In this document: in pieces, positions 35,124 through 47,100 of the stretch | Numbering within the stretch: position 1 is the first letter of the stretch | Layout: every line of letters starts with the position of its first letter | Source of the DNA: Primula veris | Lineage: Eukaryota; Streptophyta; Magnoliopsida; Ericales; Primulaceae | Reading direction: 5' to 3' | Length of the DNA: 64,000 nucleotides | Assembly (NCBI GenBank): GCA_963682055.1 | Contig: OY821744.1 | Location: 3,849,001 to 3,913,000 of the forward strand | Notes under the pieces: model-generated | What the model was told of the DNA's origin: nothing | Seen by the model: the letters and a program-made list of their open reading frames with translations, nothing else | Database searches by the model: none | Program-made: the position numbers and the translations under genes

Positions 35124-37026
35124 AGTTGGTACCATAATCATATTGCCAAGGGGGTTCGTACATTTTTGTTATACCTAATTTGTTGTTGTAACATCAAGCA
35201 AAAATGTTGTACAGTACTACATGGTTTAATCGTCATCGATCGTAAGATAATGACCGAGAACCACAAGCCACAAGGCATTATCAATGAAAATATGTTTTTC
35301 TTGAAGTCTTATGCAATAATTTACTGCATGTAATGTTAGAAAGTGGATCCTGGTAACCAGTTTCAGTATATCACGACGAATCTTATTGTTCTAAAACGAG
35401 TTGTACAGTCCACCTTCGATATCCTAAATCTAGCCTTTATTTTGCCCGAAATCTTAAGCAAATAAGTTGGCTTAGTTGAGACTGTAAACATCTGAGTCCG
35501 ACAACTTAATAATTCAATCTTTCCAAAGAGAGAAAAAAGGAGAAGCGCGGAAGAGTCAAAACACATTGCAGCATGTAATCTGAAAAGCAAAATGCCGGGC
35601 TTAAAAGTTTAACCAAACACGTTATAAAATATGCAGAAAATTACACCAGTGTCACAACTACAAGCAATGCCTCTATTGTACAAGTATGTCCGACTGCCCG
35701 TCAATACATGTCTTTGTATCATAATTCACAGTCATGTATACTGTATAGATGGAGAAATACCAGCTAGCACAGCTATATAAGGAGTTGTATCATCAGCATC
35801 TCAATAAGGTCAGGATCTAACTAGCAAACATAGATCAAAACATACAATCAAGTCTGCTTTAGATTTTGTAATACAAAGTACAAACACCAATTGTTGAATA
35901 GCATCACTTCTATTCACAAAATAGTAAATACAGACGATACAAAATTTCACCATGAAATTTTTGCCGCCCACAACTTAGATAAATTGACTTTGCAATGCAA
36001 GTCACGTAATACTTGGATAGACGATCAAACTTTCATGCGTATATTCATCATATACCTCATCCTATATAATTTTGCGGTTTAATGAAAAGTTTGACTTAAA
36101 AAAAAACCTACGTAATAGCGAAAATAAATCCTTCAAATAAATGCACTTCCACAAAGATCCTGGTTATATCACTGCATATCACTTTATAAGTAAATTACGA
36201 AATGCAAACTCTCAAAGTTACAAACTCGGATTTTCGTAAAAAAATGGCGGTGTAAAAGAGAGTATTGTCACACATATAAGCTAAGTAAATCATTCTTACT
36301 ATTACCAAATCCTTTTAAAACCGTGCGGTCCGAGAAGCGAGTACGAAATCGGGCCAAAACGGACAGTATTGGTGGTAGTAAGCAGATGGCGATGGTCTGG
36401 TCGGAGGACCGGGTCGTTACATACATAATTGTTTATCGTCACTCCGTTCCATAATTTTTCCTGATATACATATCATACAAATACGTGTCTACATAAGAAA
36501 CAAGGTTAGCGAGAACAAATTCAATATGACAAACTCCTTTTCTTTTTTCATAATATTGGCATCCAACCCATTCTATTTCTAGTGATGCATATAAATCTCA
36601 CGAAATCACGTACGACGTGAAATTAAACATATCCTAAACAGACCATTGAGCATATTTGTATCTCGAATCAAAACCGAACATAGGCTTTTTCCGAAGTTCG
36701 TAAAATCCAAGACATTAATTAAAAAAACTCAAAGTACATGGGTGTTATTAGTTATATAAAAAAGGGGTTATTTGGAATTTAACACTTTAAAGAGTGAGGA
36801 CCAAAAAGTTAATAACTTAAAAAGGTACGTGTACCAGTTTACGTATATGTTAGTAGTAATAAATAGTAATATAAAGAGATATATATAAATACAACCCTTG
36901 CTTAAAAGACTGATTCTACATTTTCTATCTCTATCTCTCGCCTTTACGTTTTCCTATCTCTATCTATATATCTATCTTGTGTTTCGTTTCTTTGGATCAG
37001 TTTTTGTAGTTTGAGTAAAAAAAAAA
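35124..37026. other. Spacer between AKT1 and H2A.Z
   Basis: The first ~200 bases are the likely AKT1 3' UTR. A degraded MITE with 'aagcaaataag' and 'gggcttaaaa...accaaacacg' ends lies at about 35450-35630. A GC-rich island of ~110 bp at about 36318-36420 (aaaaccgtgcggtccgagaa to gaggaccgggtcgtta) stands out from the AT-rich surroundings and looks like a transposon fragment of unknown type. The last ~150 bases are the H2A.Z promoter and CT-rich 5' UTR. Confidence 0.55.
36882..36890 (+). promoter_or_regulatory. Probable TATA box of the H2A.Z gene
   Basis: TATATAAAT lies 137 bases before the ATG and is followed by a CT-repeat leader (ctatctctatctctcgcc, about 36927-36980) of the kind common in plant 5' UTRs. 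The transcription start would be near 36915. Confidence 0.55.
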
Positions 37027-39616
37027 ATGTCAGGAAAAGGAGCAAAAGGATTTACAATGGCTGGTAAAACACCGTCCACAAGCGCTAACAAGGACAAAAA
37101 GAAACAACCCGTCTCTCGCTCTTCTCGTGCCGGTCTCCAGGTCCCGACTCCATTCGTCTTCTCTTTTTAAATATATACGTATGTATTCACTGTTTTAAAA
37201 AGAGAGTAGGAAAAAAAGCTCGATTCGAAGGCTTAAAAAGCTCGCTTTTTCACTTTCTAGGGTGCTAATAAATTAAGTTTTTTTATGATTTTATAGCACA
37301 GTTTTTACAAAAAAGCTTTAGCTAAGATTTGGCTTTTTAAGACAATTATGTATACATGCATGTATGTGAGAGGGAATTTTCACGTTTTTTTTTTTTTTTT
37401 TGTAATTTTGTAACTCTGAATGGTCAAAATTTTAATGAAATTATTGGACGCTAAAGAGAATCGAACCCTAAAACTATTTCAAACAAAATAAGTGCTCTAC
37501 CATCTCAACTACAATTACTTTGTGATTATTAGTTACAAATTTTTATATATATTTAGTTAATTTTTATTAGATGTTCTGAATTTAATGCTATATTTATATA
37601 TATTTAGGCAAAAAAAATTACACCGCAAAGCGCTATGTAGCAACGCTATTTGCGCTTTTAACGTTTCTCTCGAAAAAACGTTACGCTAGCGATAACGCTA
37701 TTTAAAACATTGATAGTTACCCATACTAAGGAAAAATACTAACAGTGAATTTATATTTTGCATATAAACTTATAAAAATAGTGGTTTAGCCCTCATATAT
37801 ATATATATATATATTTGAAATTCTAGCATTGCGTATCCAAACCCTAACTCCGCCACTGTACTTAAGTCATGGTTGGTTAGATACCAGTTCCAACTCCAAT
37901 CCCTCTTCCTCGCCGTTTTTTTTTTTATATTGGTAATATATAATATATATCATGATCTAAATCATCCGGATAAAACAAGTCTGTGATTTACATAATGATT
38001 CAACTCGGATTATGGGTCACTTAGGGGCGGGTTTGGATTTGTTGATTCAATAGCTTATTGTGTTTTGCATCATGGCCTTTTGGGTATGGCCTGGGTAAGT
38101 ATACTATATGCAGCTGCTTTTGTTTTTCTTGTGAAAATTAGTAAACTTTGGAAGAAGTACAAAATGGTACTTCAAGCGTGATCGAGCCTCTTTCATATTT
38201 CAATATGATCTCCAGTGAACATACTAAAGAACTCAAAGAGAAAAAATGCTTAAAATTTACTGTTAGACGAAACTCTCAAAACAAACATAGTTCTGGTTGA
38301 GTAACATACAACAAGCACATTGTTTTGAAGACTCACGGCCACCACACTCTACATAATGAATATAAACACGTAAAACAATTAGGTTACTATCTTGAAACAC
38401 GAGAGAAAGAGATACGTCGACATTTCAGTTTAAATTGTGATCGAGAGGAGGCAAGTTCTTCTTCTGAATAGGTTTTATTCCCATTCACGTGGCCTTCTCC
38501 TTCTCTACTTCAATAAACTTGAGGCCAAGGCCACTACGTACTTGTGTTTAGCTGTTCGAATTTTCCTTCAGTAGATACTCTTTAAATTCAAAAGCCATCA
38601 TGGATTTTTTGCTTGTTCTAATTAATCCAGACGATTAAACTTGTGGAATTTTAAAGCTGTTGTGACTCATTCTCACCTTAGTGGTTATGAGTCCTTATGC
38701 AGATCTGACCATCACTGATAAACAATTGTACAACTATGCTTATGATTGTACTTTGGTTCCTAAATAATCTAAAATTTGGTTTACGAATTTTTATTTGGAA
38801 ACGCTTCTGAGTTCTGAATGGTTTCGACTTTTATGAATAAAACTTTCTGGTTTTTAAAAATATTGCATCAAAGCTCACTTTACATGTAAAGTTGCAAAAT
38901 TTGTAAACATTATGCTGAAAATCACTGAACTTACGCTTATGTATTTTCTTTCCAAAACATAATCTGTAAAATTTGCTATTTTATCACACAGGTATTAAGA
39001 CGAGTACTTTTTGTTATTAAATAATAACATGACATTGTAAAGTTTTTCTATGATCAATAGCAGTTATGTTGTTTGTTTAGCTTTCAATTACGAACTTCGG
39101 ATTTCATTAATATTTTCATATTTTTATCAAGTCATGCCTCTTATTACTTTTTAAGAGTTGAATTTGGTGAAACGGAATCCTGTAATGTAGCTTTGGCTAT
39201 ATGATTATTTAGATTGGTAATCATTTCCATTCCTGTTTATTAAAAGATTGGTTCAAAACCTTTTCCCAGGAAACACGATTGGTACTAGTTTAATCATTTC
39301 ATTTATTCATATAACATCGCAGTTTCCAGTCGGCCGAATCCATCGAGTACTGAAATCCAGAACAACTGCACACGGGAGAGTGGGGGCCACAGCGGCGGTA
39401 TATACAGCTGCTATCTTGGAATATTTAACTGCGGAAGTGTTGGAATTAGCTGGTAACGCGAGTAAGGATCTGAAAGTGAAACGTATATCTCCAAGGCATT
39501 TACAACTGGCTATTCGAGGAGATGAAGAACTCGACACCCTCATCAAAGGGACTATAGCTGGTGGTGGTGTAATCCCTCATATTCACAAGTCACTTATCAA
39601 CAAAACCAAGGAGTAG
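37027..39616 (+). CDS. Histone variant H2A.Z, two exons, 135 aa
   Basis: Exon 1 (37027-37140) encodes the basic tail [14 protein letters not shown] to SRSSRAGLQ. Exon 2 (39323-39616) starts [13 protein letters not shown] and ends KSLINKTKE. The core has the H2A.Z-specific acidic-patch and docking segment ([20 protein letters not shown], then PHIHKSL) and no SQ motif, so it is H2A.Z rather than H2A or H2A.X. H2A.Z replaces H2A in nucleosomes near transcription starts, placed by the SWR1 complex. The length is normal for plants. The 2,182-bp intron carries a SINE and a hAT-MITE fragment. Its donor (CAG|GTCCCG) matches the consensus poorly beyond GT. The loop [14 protein letters not shown] differs somewhat from the Arabidopsis form. 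A continuous frame from 39248 reads out of the intron and is not the start. Confidence 0.9.
37385..37515 (-). mobile_element. tRNA-derived SINE in the H2A.Z intron
   Basis: On the minus strand, TAGTTGAGATGGTAGAGCAC fits a Pol III A box and GGTTCGATTCTC fits a B box, spaced as in a tRNA-like head. The body ends in a poly(A) tract (T-run at 37385-37401 on the plus strand). I could not identify a convincing target duplication, so the exact 5' end is uncertain. Confidence 0.6.
37610..37712. mobile_element. hAT-like MITE fragment in the H2A.Z intron
   Basis: It matches the right end of the AKT1 intron 10 MITE, from the acaccgcaaag segment through CGATAACGCTATTTAAAACA to TTG. The left partner might be CACTGTTTTAAAAAG at 37198, but the 8-bp flanks (tatgtatt and atagttac) do not match, so only the fragment is called. 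Confidence 0.6.
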
Positions 39617-40571
39617 ATCAGTTTATGCTATAATTGACTTTCTTGTTTTGGTTATCTTAAGATTGTCTTTGGACTTGATTTTCGCTGTTTAGGTTATGGT
39701 TGCGGTAGGCTTGAAGTAATATTTAGTGAAGTTGGAACTTGTGTTTAATTTGTTGATTTTAATTACAAGTAACATATTTATGTGAATAATCTATTTTAGA
39801 ACATCCAATGAGTTGGAACTTGGAAGTGTTTTCTATGCTAACTTTCATCTCTATGAACTGGGTTTATCTTCTCTAGAACATGCTTCTGCTAGTGTGCTTC
39901 TTGCTTATTGAGTTAACATAGTGGTTGGCTTGAGGTTAGATCAGTGACATGGAAATTTGTGGTTGATTTTATCAGGAGATGCATTATTGTCTGGATCAAA
40001 TACGACTATGATGTCAAATGTGATTGTTGTTTTCTTTGTCTCGATGAAGAACTGTCATGTTTGTTTTGAAGCTGAAACATGTGCTAGAACGCACATGTGT
40101 AACTTAGCTTTTCCTTAAGCTGTAATAAGTTAGTTTCTGGGTTTCATTAGGCTTCAAAAGTTATAATCAGTAACATATTGCGAGCATACTGTATACCACT
40201 CGAAGAATGTTTTGAATGATCAGAGTTCAACAGTTATTTGTTTTCAAGGACAAAACTGAAAGTCTAAACATATAAAAAAGGACAAAATCTTCTCATACGT
40301 TTCACGTTTTAAATAGACTGAAGCTCCAAACATAATTACATAAACTGACAGTTTCACTTCTTTAGTCTTATCATCCCCCATCAAGAAATCCTTGTTTTCA
40401 AAACATAGCCTACAGTTGAAACTTGAAAGTAGTCTTCTGATACATTTAAGAGGGAAATTAATCAAACTGTGATTATTTACCCTCACTCTGTGTTCTTTGT
40501 AATACCCAGTGTAAGTAACAACTTAAGCCGATGTTTTAAGAATACTGGAATATTGTTGAGTTTGCTGAAGT
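39617..40571. other. Spacer between convergent H2A.Z and HBP5a
   Basis: It contains the 3' UTR of H2A.Z on the plus strand and, approaching 40571, that of HBP5a on the minus strand. A short segment around 40480-40600 (cactctgtgttctttgtaat) recurs upstream of 44147 as part of the HBP5 duplication. No further gene is seen. Confidence 0.6.
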
Positions 40572-43378
40572 TTAGTCCAATGAGAAGTTTTCGAGCCATA
40601 TAAGTACCTCGTTCGTCTGATACAGACAAAAACTGTTTGATTTGCATTATAAAATCAAATTTTCCAAAGAGATTAGTAAAAGAATATACAAAATAAAAGC
40701 CAAAGAAAGTGAAGAATTATAAATCTATACCATCATAAAACTCCATGTTCGGCCTGGGTCATTATAGCGAGCTAGTAAACAACCCGTCTTAGGCCTGAGA
40801 CCGTCCTGAATAAGACTAGAACGAAGTTCCATCTCTCTCTGTAAAACAATATCTTCTTCCGGCTTGCCGCTGAACTTTGATACTGCAGCAATGCCTCCTT
40901 CCACTCTCCCTACTTTTATTGGTTCTTCATTGGGATCTGGTAAACTGATCAAACATATTCATTATCAGCAAGGACTTGTTTGTCCGTGCTTTTAAGCAAA
41001 AAAGCCACCTAATATGTGGCTGAAAAATGAGTAAGGATCATTCAGATTAACAGTTATGGGCAAGAAAACAAAAAGTTTAGCCTAAAAGCTGCAGCCAAAC
41101 AAGCCTGACGAGTGATACCTTAGGGATTGTTTGGCTAGCTTAGTGCATAAGCTGTACTTTGCAGGATTGAGAAAAAACTGGATTTACTAGCTTTTAAAAG
41201 CAAGCAAAGCAGAAAAACTCAACTTTTAAGCTGGCAAACCAAATGTAGCCAAATGTAGTCTAGCTTTAAGAAGTGAAAAAAAAAACGAAAAAACTAAGCC
41301 TTAGTTTCTAGATAACCAACCACATGTAGTGCCGTTAATAAGCAAAACCAATAAATAGCTGAGCTTTAAAGCTGCAGCCAGCCAACCTGATTTCTAAAAT
41401 AGTTGACAGTAACTTTGGAAAAAGACAAAAAATTCGACACATGAAATAGAACATGTGCTAATACTAAACCTGCTGATTTCTTTCTCAGATGGCATAACTA
41501 TTTGGATGGATATTTTGGGCTTTTCGGGATCGTTTGTCTGGGTGAAGACCGGGGTAGTCATCTTTATCTTCTCTTGTGTAGAGTTCTTCCCAAAGATGTT
41601 CCTAAAAAAATATTACTCCAATATTTAAGAATCTGTTCAATTGCGTAAAAAGAGCACACATTTCCTAAAATACAGCAAACACAGAAAAGATGGCGTGCAG
41701 TGCATTGAACCGAAAATAAAGTAAGACTAACCCAGCAACTGAAGTAAATCCAGTGGACCCAGAGAGCTTGTCACCGTCAGTCTCAACAACAACGAAAGAT
41801 GAATACTCTCTAACCTGTGAAAAGCATATATTATCTTTATTTTTATGTGATACTAACACATATTGTGAACTTCATAATTTTCTCAATAGTGAGAAAATGT
41901 TTAACAAGCCTCAGCAAGTCCAATAAACGCAATAGTAAAGTACCTCATAGCTTGGTGTTCTCTTCAGAATTTTGTATCGAAGGAATTCGAAATCTGCTGT
42001 TTTGTAAGTGTGTATCTGCACACATTATTCACACTTCATCATATTCATCATCATATTTTCAGGCTATTATAGCCAACAATATGAATGCTAAAAATGAAAT
42101 ACCTGTTTGATCACATCCAAAAGACCTTCTGTAGAGAAGTAGCTGTTGTTTTTTATAGAATCCCAATAGTCCTACACAATAGACACCAGAATTACACAAC
42201 TAGAGTTTATACTCCAAGTTATTAATCAATTTTCCCAGGCTAATATGTGTATAAAGCTATTTTTACTTCTAACCGATGAAATTGTTACCGTGTGGCGGTT
42301 AAATTTCTCTGTTTGCGGATGAATTTCCATAACTGATGTTCCTGTTAAAACAAGTTCTGGTTTCCATGGGAGTACTACAAATTTCATAACCACAGTCCAT
42401 TTTGTAGTTATCTCGTACGGTCCTGACTATAAAGCCTCAAAATCAGTTCTTTAAAAACGAAAGTTGACTCAGAAGAATGTTGTAATTAGGTGCATAATGT
42501 TGAAATATCTAAGTACAAATGAGCCGTTCCATGAATTTAAACCTCTATGTCTAGTATGGTACAAGATAATAAAAGGTTATCCTTTTTATTTGAGAGAAAA
42601 TAAAAGGTTTTCAGGAGGAGAAACAATCGCCAATTGGTGTATGATTGAGAGTGGTAAATATACTAGAGGAAAATGAAAACAAGAAAAAGGGAATAACCAA
42701 ACGTTTTCTATTCTATTCTGTTCAGTTGCCCTCGCTATTCATTCCAATTTCCTAGTTAGAATGAATATTAGCTGCAACATACAGAATAAGGATTTGTCGT
42801 GTCCCAGTTTTCGACTTCAAGTCTTTTGCTTCTCAAATCAACCCGTTTGTATTCTCAGAGTTTATGCAATACAATACAATACAATACAATAAAATACAAA
42901 GTGAAAGGTAAAACAGAAGGGATAAGTTTATAATCTGCAGCTAAATAACCATGTAATCAATTAGAAAGCGTACTGGTTTGATCCAGTGCAATATAAATTC
43001 AGGAGCAAATAGCTTCTTTAAAAGCCAAATGTTTAGCAAATATCCACTGATAGAATCATATTTCGTAATAGGGTCCTGAAACTTGATATGCTCATCGTAA
43101 GCTGTCGGATCAATCCCTTGCTCATCAAACAAGTGCGGTAAATCATCATAAAGAAATCCCACGAGCCTTTTTATATTCACTTTTGTATCCGACGGAGTTT
43201 GATCCCCTAAGCTCATTCTACACTTGCATTTTTGCTCTCTTTTCAGGAAAAAAGTACCTAGTTTGGGATTTTTCAATATGGGTAAAATAGTAAAAGATTG
43301 TTTATTGGGCTGACGGGAGGTGAAGTGTAAAGGCGGAGTTGGCCAGAATAAGTGGTCGGAGATAGAGGTGCTGGCCAT
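40572..43378 (-). CDS. HBP5: Chloroplast SOUL/DUF2358 heme-binding protein, copy a, 8 exons, 385 aa
   Basis: Exons on the minus strand: 43378-42974, 42426-42289, 42171-42103, 42015-41944, 41814-41732, 41601-41470, 40944-40731, 40616-40572. They join in frame to 1,158 nt. The first ~55 residues are Ser/Thr/Lys-rich with few acids, as in a chloroplast transit peptide. DUF2358 follows (VGFLYDDLPHLFDEQGID, TKYDSISGYLLNI). The C-terminal half is the SOUL domain (FVVVETDGDKLSGSTGF, IFGKNSTQEKIKMTTPVFTQ, GCLLARYNDPGRTW), ending NFSLD. The layout and exon order match Arabidopsis HBP5 (At5g20140), a plastid heme/tetrapyrrole-binding protein. The intron at 40945-41469 holds two MITEs shared with copy b. 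No disabling change was found. Orthology is strong; heme binding by this copy is inferred. Confidence 0.92.
40970..41108. mobile_element. MITE with CTTGTTTG ends in HBP5a intron, first of two
   Basis: It starts aggacttgtttgtccgtgc, continues ttttaagcaaaaaagccac, and ends with the inverse (aaagctgcagccaaacaagcct). The same insertion is at the same intron position in HBP5b (about 44532-44731), so it predates the gene duplication. Confidence 0.6.
41120..41396. mobile_element. MITE with ATTGTTTGGCT ends in HBP5a intron, second of two
   Basis: It starts agggattgtttggctagctt and ends agctgcagccagccaacctg. The interior has AAGC-rich units typical of this family. The counterpart in HBP5b is at about 44754-45003. 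Confidence 0.55.
42867..42896. repeat. Pentanucleotide microsatellite (AATAC)n
   Basis: About five AATAC units in the 3' part of the window upstream of exon 1's donor side, within intron 1 of HBP5a. It ends with one imperfect unit. Confidence 0.8.
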
Positions 43379-44146
43379 TTGGCAAAAATCAGTTATACTT
43401 TTCCAAAAAAATCTGGTGGTGTTTAGGCTTTTTTTGCAACGATGGGTATATTAGTCAAACAAGCAAACATGATTGGTATTTTAGTCATACAAGAAAATAT
43501 GATTGGTTGTCATTTTTTGTGATTCATTTGAGCACTGGGTTTATTTATCGGGCCACAATAAACAAACTTTCCTATTTAAATTGCATTCTTAATAAGAATA
43601 TACTCCAGCGCTAGGTAAATTTAACTAAGCACAATTGGCAAATACTACTAGTTTTGGCTATAGCATGACAATGCTACGGTGGGATAACTTTTATGTATTG
43701 ATCCGCATATTTAACATAACTGGGGTATTTACCTACCCATTTGTCGTTGCTCTTACGGTTGCCTATTAATTGCAAAATAAAGAAAACAATTGAAATATCT
43801 TGAATATGATGAAATTGATATCCCTGTAATGCGCGTTATTCTATCCAGACATTATCTTGGACCGAAGATCGCTCGATGTTAAGTGTTACATAAGTAAAAA
43901 GCAATCAAAATTGCATTCGATAGTCCTGTAATGCACGCTATGCGTCTTTAGTCTTTTCCCCCATCGAGAAATCTTTGTTTTCAAAACATAGCTGACAGTT
44001 GCGGTATTCTTCTGATACATTTAAGAGGGTAATTAAACTAACTGTGATTATTTTCTGTCACTCTCTGTGTTCTTTGTAATACCCAGTGTAAGTAATCACT
44101 AAACTCGATTTTTAAGGATAGTGGAATCTTGCGCGTTTGCTGAAGT
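43379..44146. other. Spacer between the HBP5 tandem copies
   Basis: It contains the HBP5a promoter side (43379 upward) and the HBP5b 3' side. A segment similar to 40480-40600 at about 44040-44146 marks the distal part of the duplicated unit. No gene is seen. Confidence 0.6.
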
Positions 44147-47100
44147 TTAGTCCAACGAGAAGTCTTCAAGCCATATAAGTACTTCGTTCCTCTGATACAA
44201 AGAAACATGTTTTGATTCGCATTATGAGATAGAACAGTAAAAGAATAGACAAAATAAAATCCAAAGAAAGTGAAGAACTATAGATCTATACCATCATGAA
44301 GCTCCATGTTCGGCCTGGGTCATTATAGCGAGCGAGTAAACAACCTGTCTTAGGCCTGAGACCATCCTGAACAAGATTAGAACGAAGTTCCTTTTCTCTC
44401 TTTACAACAATGTCCTCTTCCGGCTTGCCACTAAACTTTAATACTGCAGCAATGCCTCCTTCCACTTTCCTTAATTTGATTGATTCTTCGTTGGGATCTG
44501 GTAAACTGATCAAACATATACACAGAGATAAGCAAAGGCTTGTTTGGTTTTGCTTTTAAGCAAATAAGCCACCTGATATGCGACTGAAAAATGAGCGGGG
44601 ATCATTCAAATTAACAGTTCCAATTTTTCCAAATCGAAAATCTTGATTACTTAACTAACCAATAAATGCAGGACATCTTACGGGCAAGAAAACAAAAGAG
44701 TTCAGCCTAAAAGCTGCAGCCAAACAAGCCTGATGACTGATGACTGATACCTTTGGGATTGTTTGGCTAGGTTAGTATTTTGCCTTTTACGGGATTGAAA
44801 TAAAGCTAGAGTTATCCAGCTTTTCAAACCAGGCAAACCAGAAAAAAACTCAATTTTTAAATGTAGTCTAGCTTTAAACTGTGAAAAATAAAAAGCGAAA
44901 AAATGAAGTCTTAGTTTCTAGGTGTCCAACCACATGTAGTGGCATAGTGCAATTAATAAGCAAAACCAAAAAATCAGCTTTAAAGCTGCAGCCAGCCAAG
45001 CTGATTTCTAAATTAGTTGACAGTAAGCCGGTAACTTTAGAAAAAGTCCAAAAAATTGTCACATGAAATAGAAGATGTGCTAATACTAAACCTGCTGATT
45101 TCTTTCTCGGATGGTATAACTATTTGGATGGATATTTTGGACTTTTCGGGATCGTCTGTCTGCGTGAAGACTGGGGTAGTCATCTTTATCTTCTCTTGTG
45201 TAGAGTTCTTCCCGAAGATATACCTAAAAAGATATATATTTAAAAATCTGTTAAATTGCATTAAAAGAGCACAATTTTCCTAGAAAACAACCAAGACAGA
45301 AAAAATGATGTGCAGTGCATCGAACCCAAAACAAACTAAACTAACCCAGCAACTGAATTAAATCCAGTGGAACCCGAGAGCTTGTCTCCGTCTGTCTCAA
45401 CAACAACGAAAGGGGAATACTCTCTAACCTGTGAGAAGCACATATTATCTTTATTTTTAGGTGATTCTAAACTATCTTATGAACTTCATAATTTTCTCAG
45501 CAGGGAGAAACAAGCCATAGCAACTCCAGTACTGCAATATTAAATTACCTCATAGTTTGCTGTTCTCTTCAGAATTTTGTATCGAGGGGATTCCAAATCT
45601 GGTGTTTTGTAAATACGTAGCTGCACGCACACGTTATTCACACTTCATCATATATTCGTACTACTATAGCCAACAATATGAATATTAAAAGTGAAATACC
45701 TGTTTGATCATATCCAAAAGACCTTCTGTGGAGAAGTAGCTGTTGTTCTTTATAGAATCCCAATAATCCTACAAAAGAGACACCAGAATTAGACAACTAG
45801 AGTTTATACATCTAAGTTATTAATAAAATTTTCCAGGCTAATATGTGTACAAAGTTATTTTTACTTCAACAGCTGAAATTGTTACCGTGTGGCTGTTGAA
45901 CTTCTCTGTTTCCGGATTAATTCCCATAACCGATGTTCCTGTAAAAACAAGTTCTGGTTTCCATGGGAGTAGTACAAATTTCATAACCATAGTCCATCTT
46001 GTAGTTATCTCGTATGGACCTGTCTATAAAGCCTCAAATCAGTTCTTCAAGAAAATGAATATTTACTCAGAAGAATGTTGTAATTAGGGCATAATGCTAA
46101 AATATTTAAATACGAATGAGTTCTTCTATGAATTTAAGCCTCTAAGTCTAGATTGGTACAAGATAATAAAAATGACTGTCAATGGATGACATGATTGAGA
46201 GTGGTAAATATATCGAGGTATAAGAGTAGAATGGTGATTTCCAACTTAATTACTACTCAACCCGTTTGTATGGAGTAGAAATGTTTATGAAACAAGAAAA
46301 GGGAATAACTAAAAATGTCCTCATTTTCGACTTCAGTTTTTTTCCTTATAAACTCAACCCGTTTGTATGCTCAGGGTTTATGCTGAGATTTGTCATCTGA
46401 ACCTAAAAAAGTTTTGTATGTGGATATTTTAAGACACTTTATCTCGAATCTTGTCCCGGATTCTGAAAAGTCTGTGCTTAAAATATTTACCTAAACAAGC
46501 GCTAGCTTAAAGTTTTGACCAACCAAATACAATTCAATCTATAAGCATAGCAATAAAACTGAAGGTTAGAAGCGCCAAAAGAAGGCAATTTAGGCTGAAA
46601 ATATTGAGCATATAAGCCAGTGTCCACTTTATACTTTCTAACTAAGGGCCTGTTTGTCAACGGCTTTTTTTCTTAGCTTTTTGCTTAAGAGAAGCTATGT
46701 CGATTGGTTTGTTAGCATTTTTAGCTTTTAAAATCTAGCTTATCGGTCCAACAAGCTCAAAAGCAAAGAAGCTAGAATTTCGGGATTTTCTTTGCCTTTT
46801 CACATAAAAATTTCAAAAACATAAAATTTCAAGTAGAAGTATATATACAAGTCATTTATGAGTTAAAATAAATAAATTTATAAATTAAAGTAAGTAATAA
46901 GTCACTTATAAGTTAACAAGCTAAGGTGGTGCCAGACATTGTATTGCAGCTTTTTTAATGCAAACTTTTTTCTCATTGCTTTTCTTAAACAGCTTTTTGT
47001 TTAAAAAAGGCACGACCTCCTAAACCTTATTTGGTTGCAGTTAAAGCAAATAAGCTGGAAATGGTTCGTTTGAGAATTCAATACAATACCATATGAAGTA

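Noticed and set aside
37432..37515. A genuine tRNA gene in the H2A.Z intron
   Set aside because: The A and B boxes fit, but the anticodon arm and acceptor stem do not close and a poly(A) tail follows, so a tRNA-derived SINE is more likely.
37198..37712. A complete hAT MITE in the H2A.Z intron
   Set aside because: The possible left end is too different and the 8-bp flanks do not match, so only the right-hand fragment is called.
39248..39322. Upstream in-frame extension of H2A.Z exon 2 with its own ATG
   Set aside because: It is intron sequence in front of a good acceptor (catcgcag). The canonical basic tail is in exon 1 at 37027.
42941..42973. Extension of HBP5a exon 1 to a 145-codon frame
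   Set aside because: The extra codons are intron. A donor at 42973 and the matching exon structure in copy b support the shorter exon.
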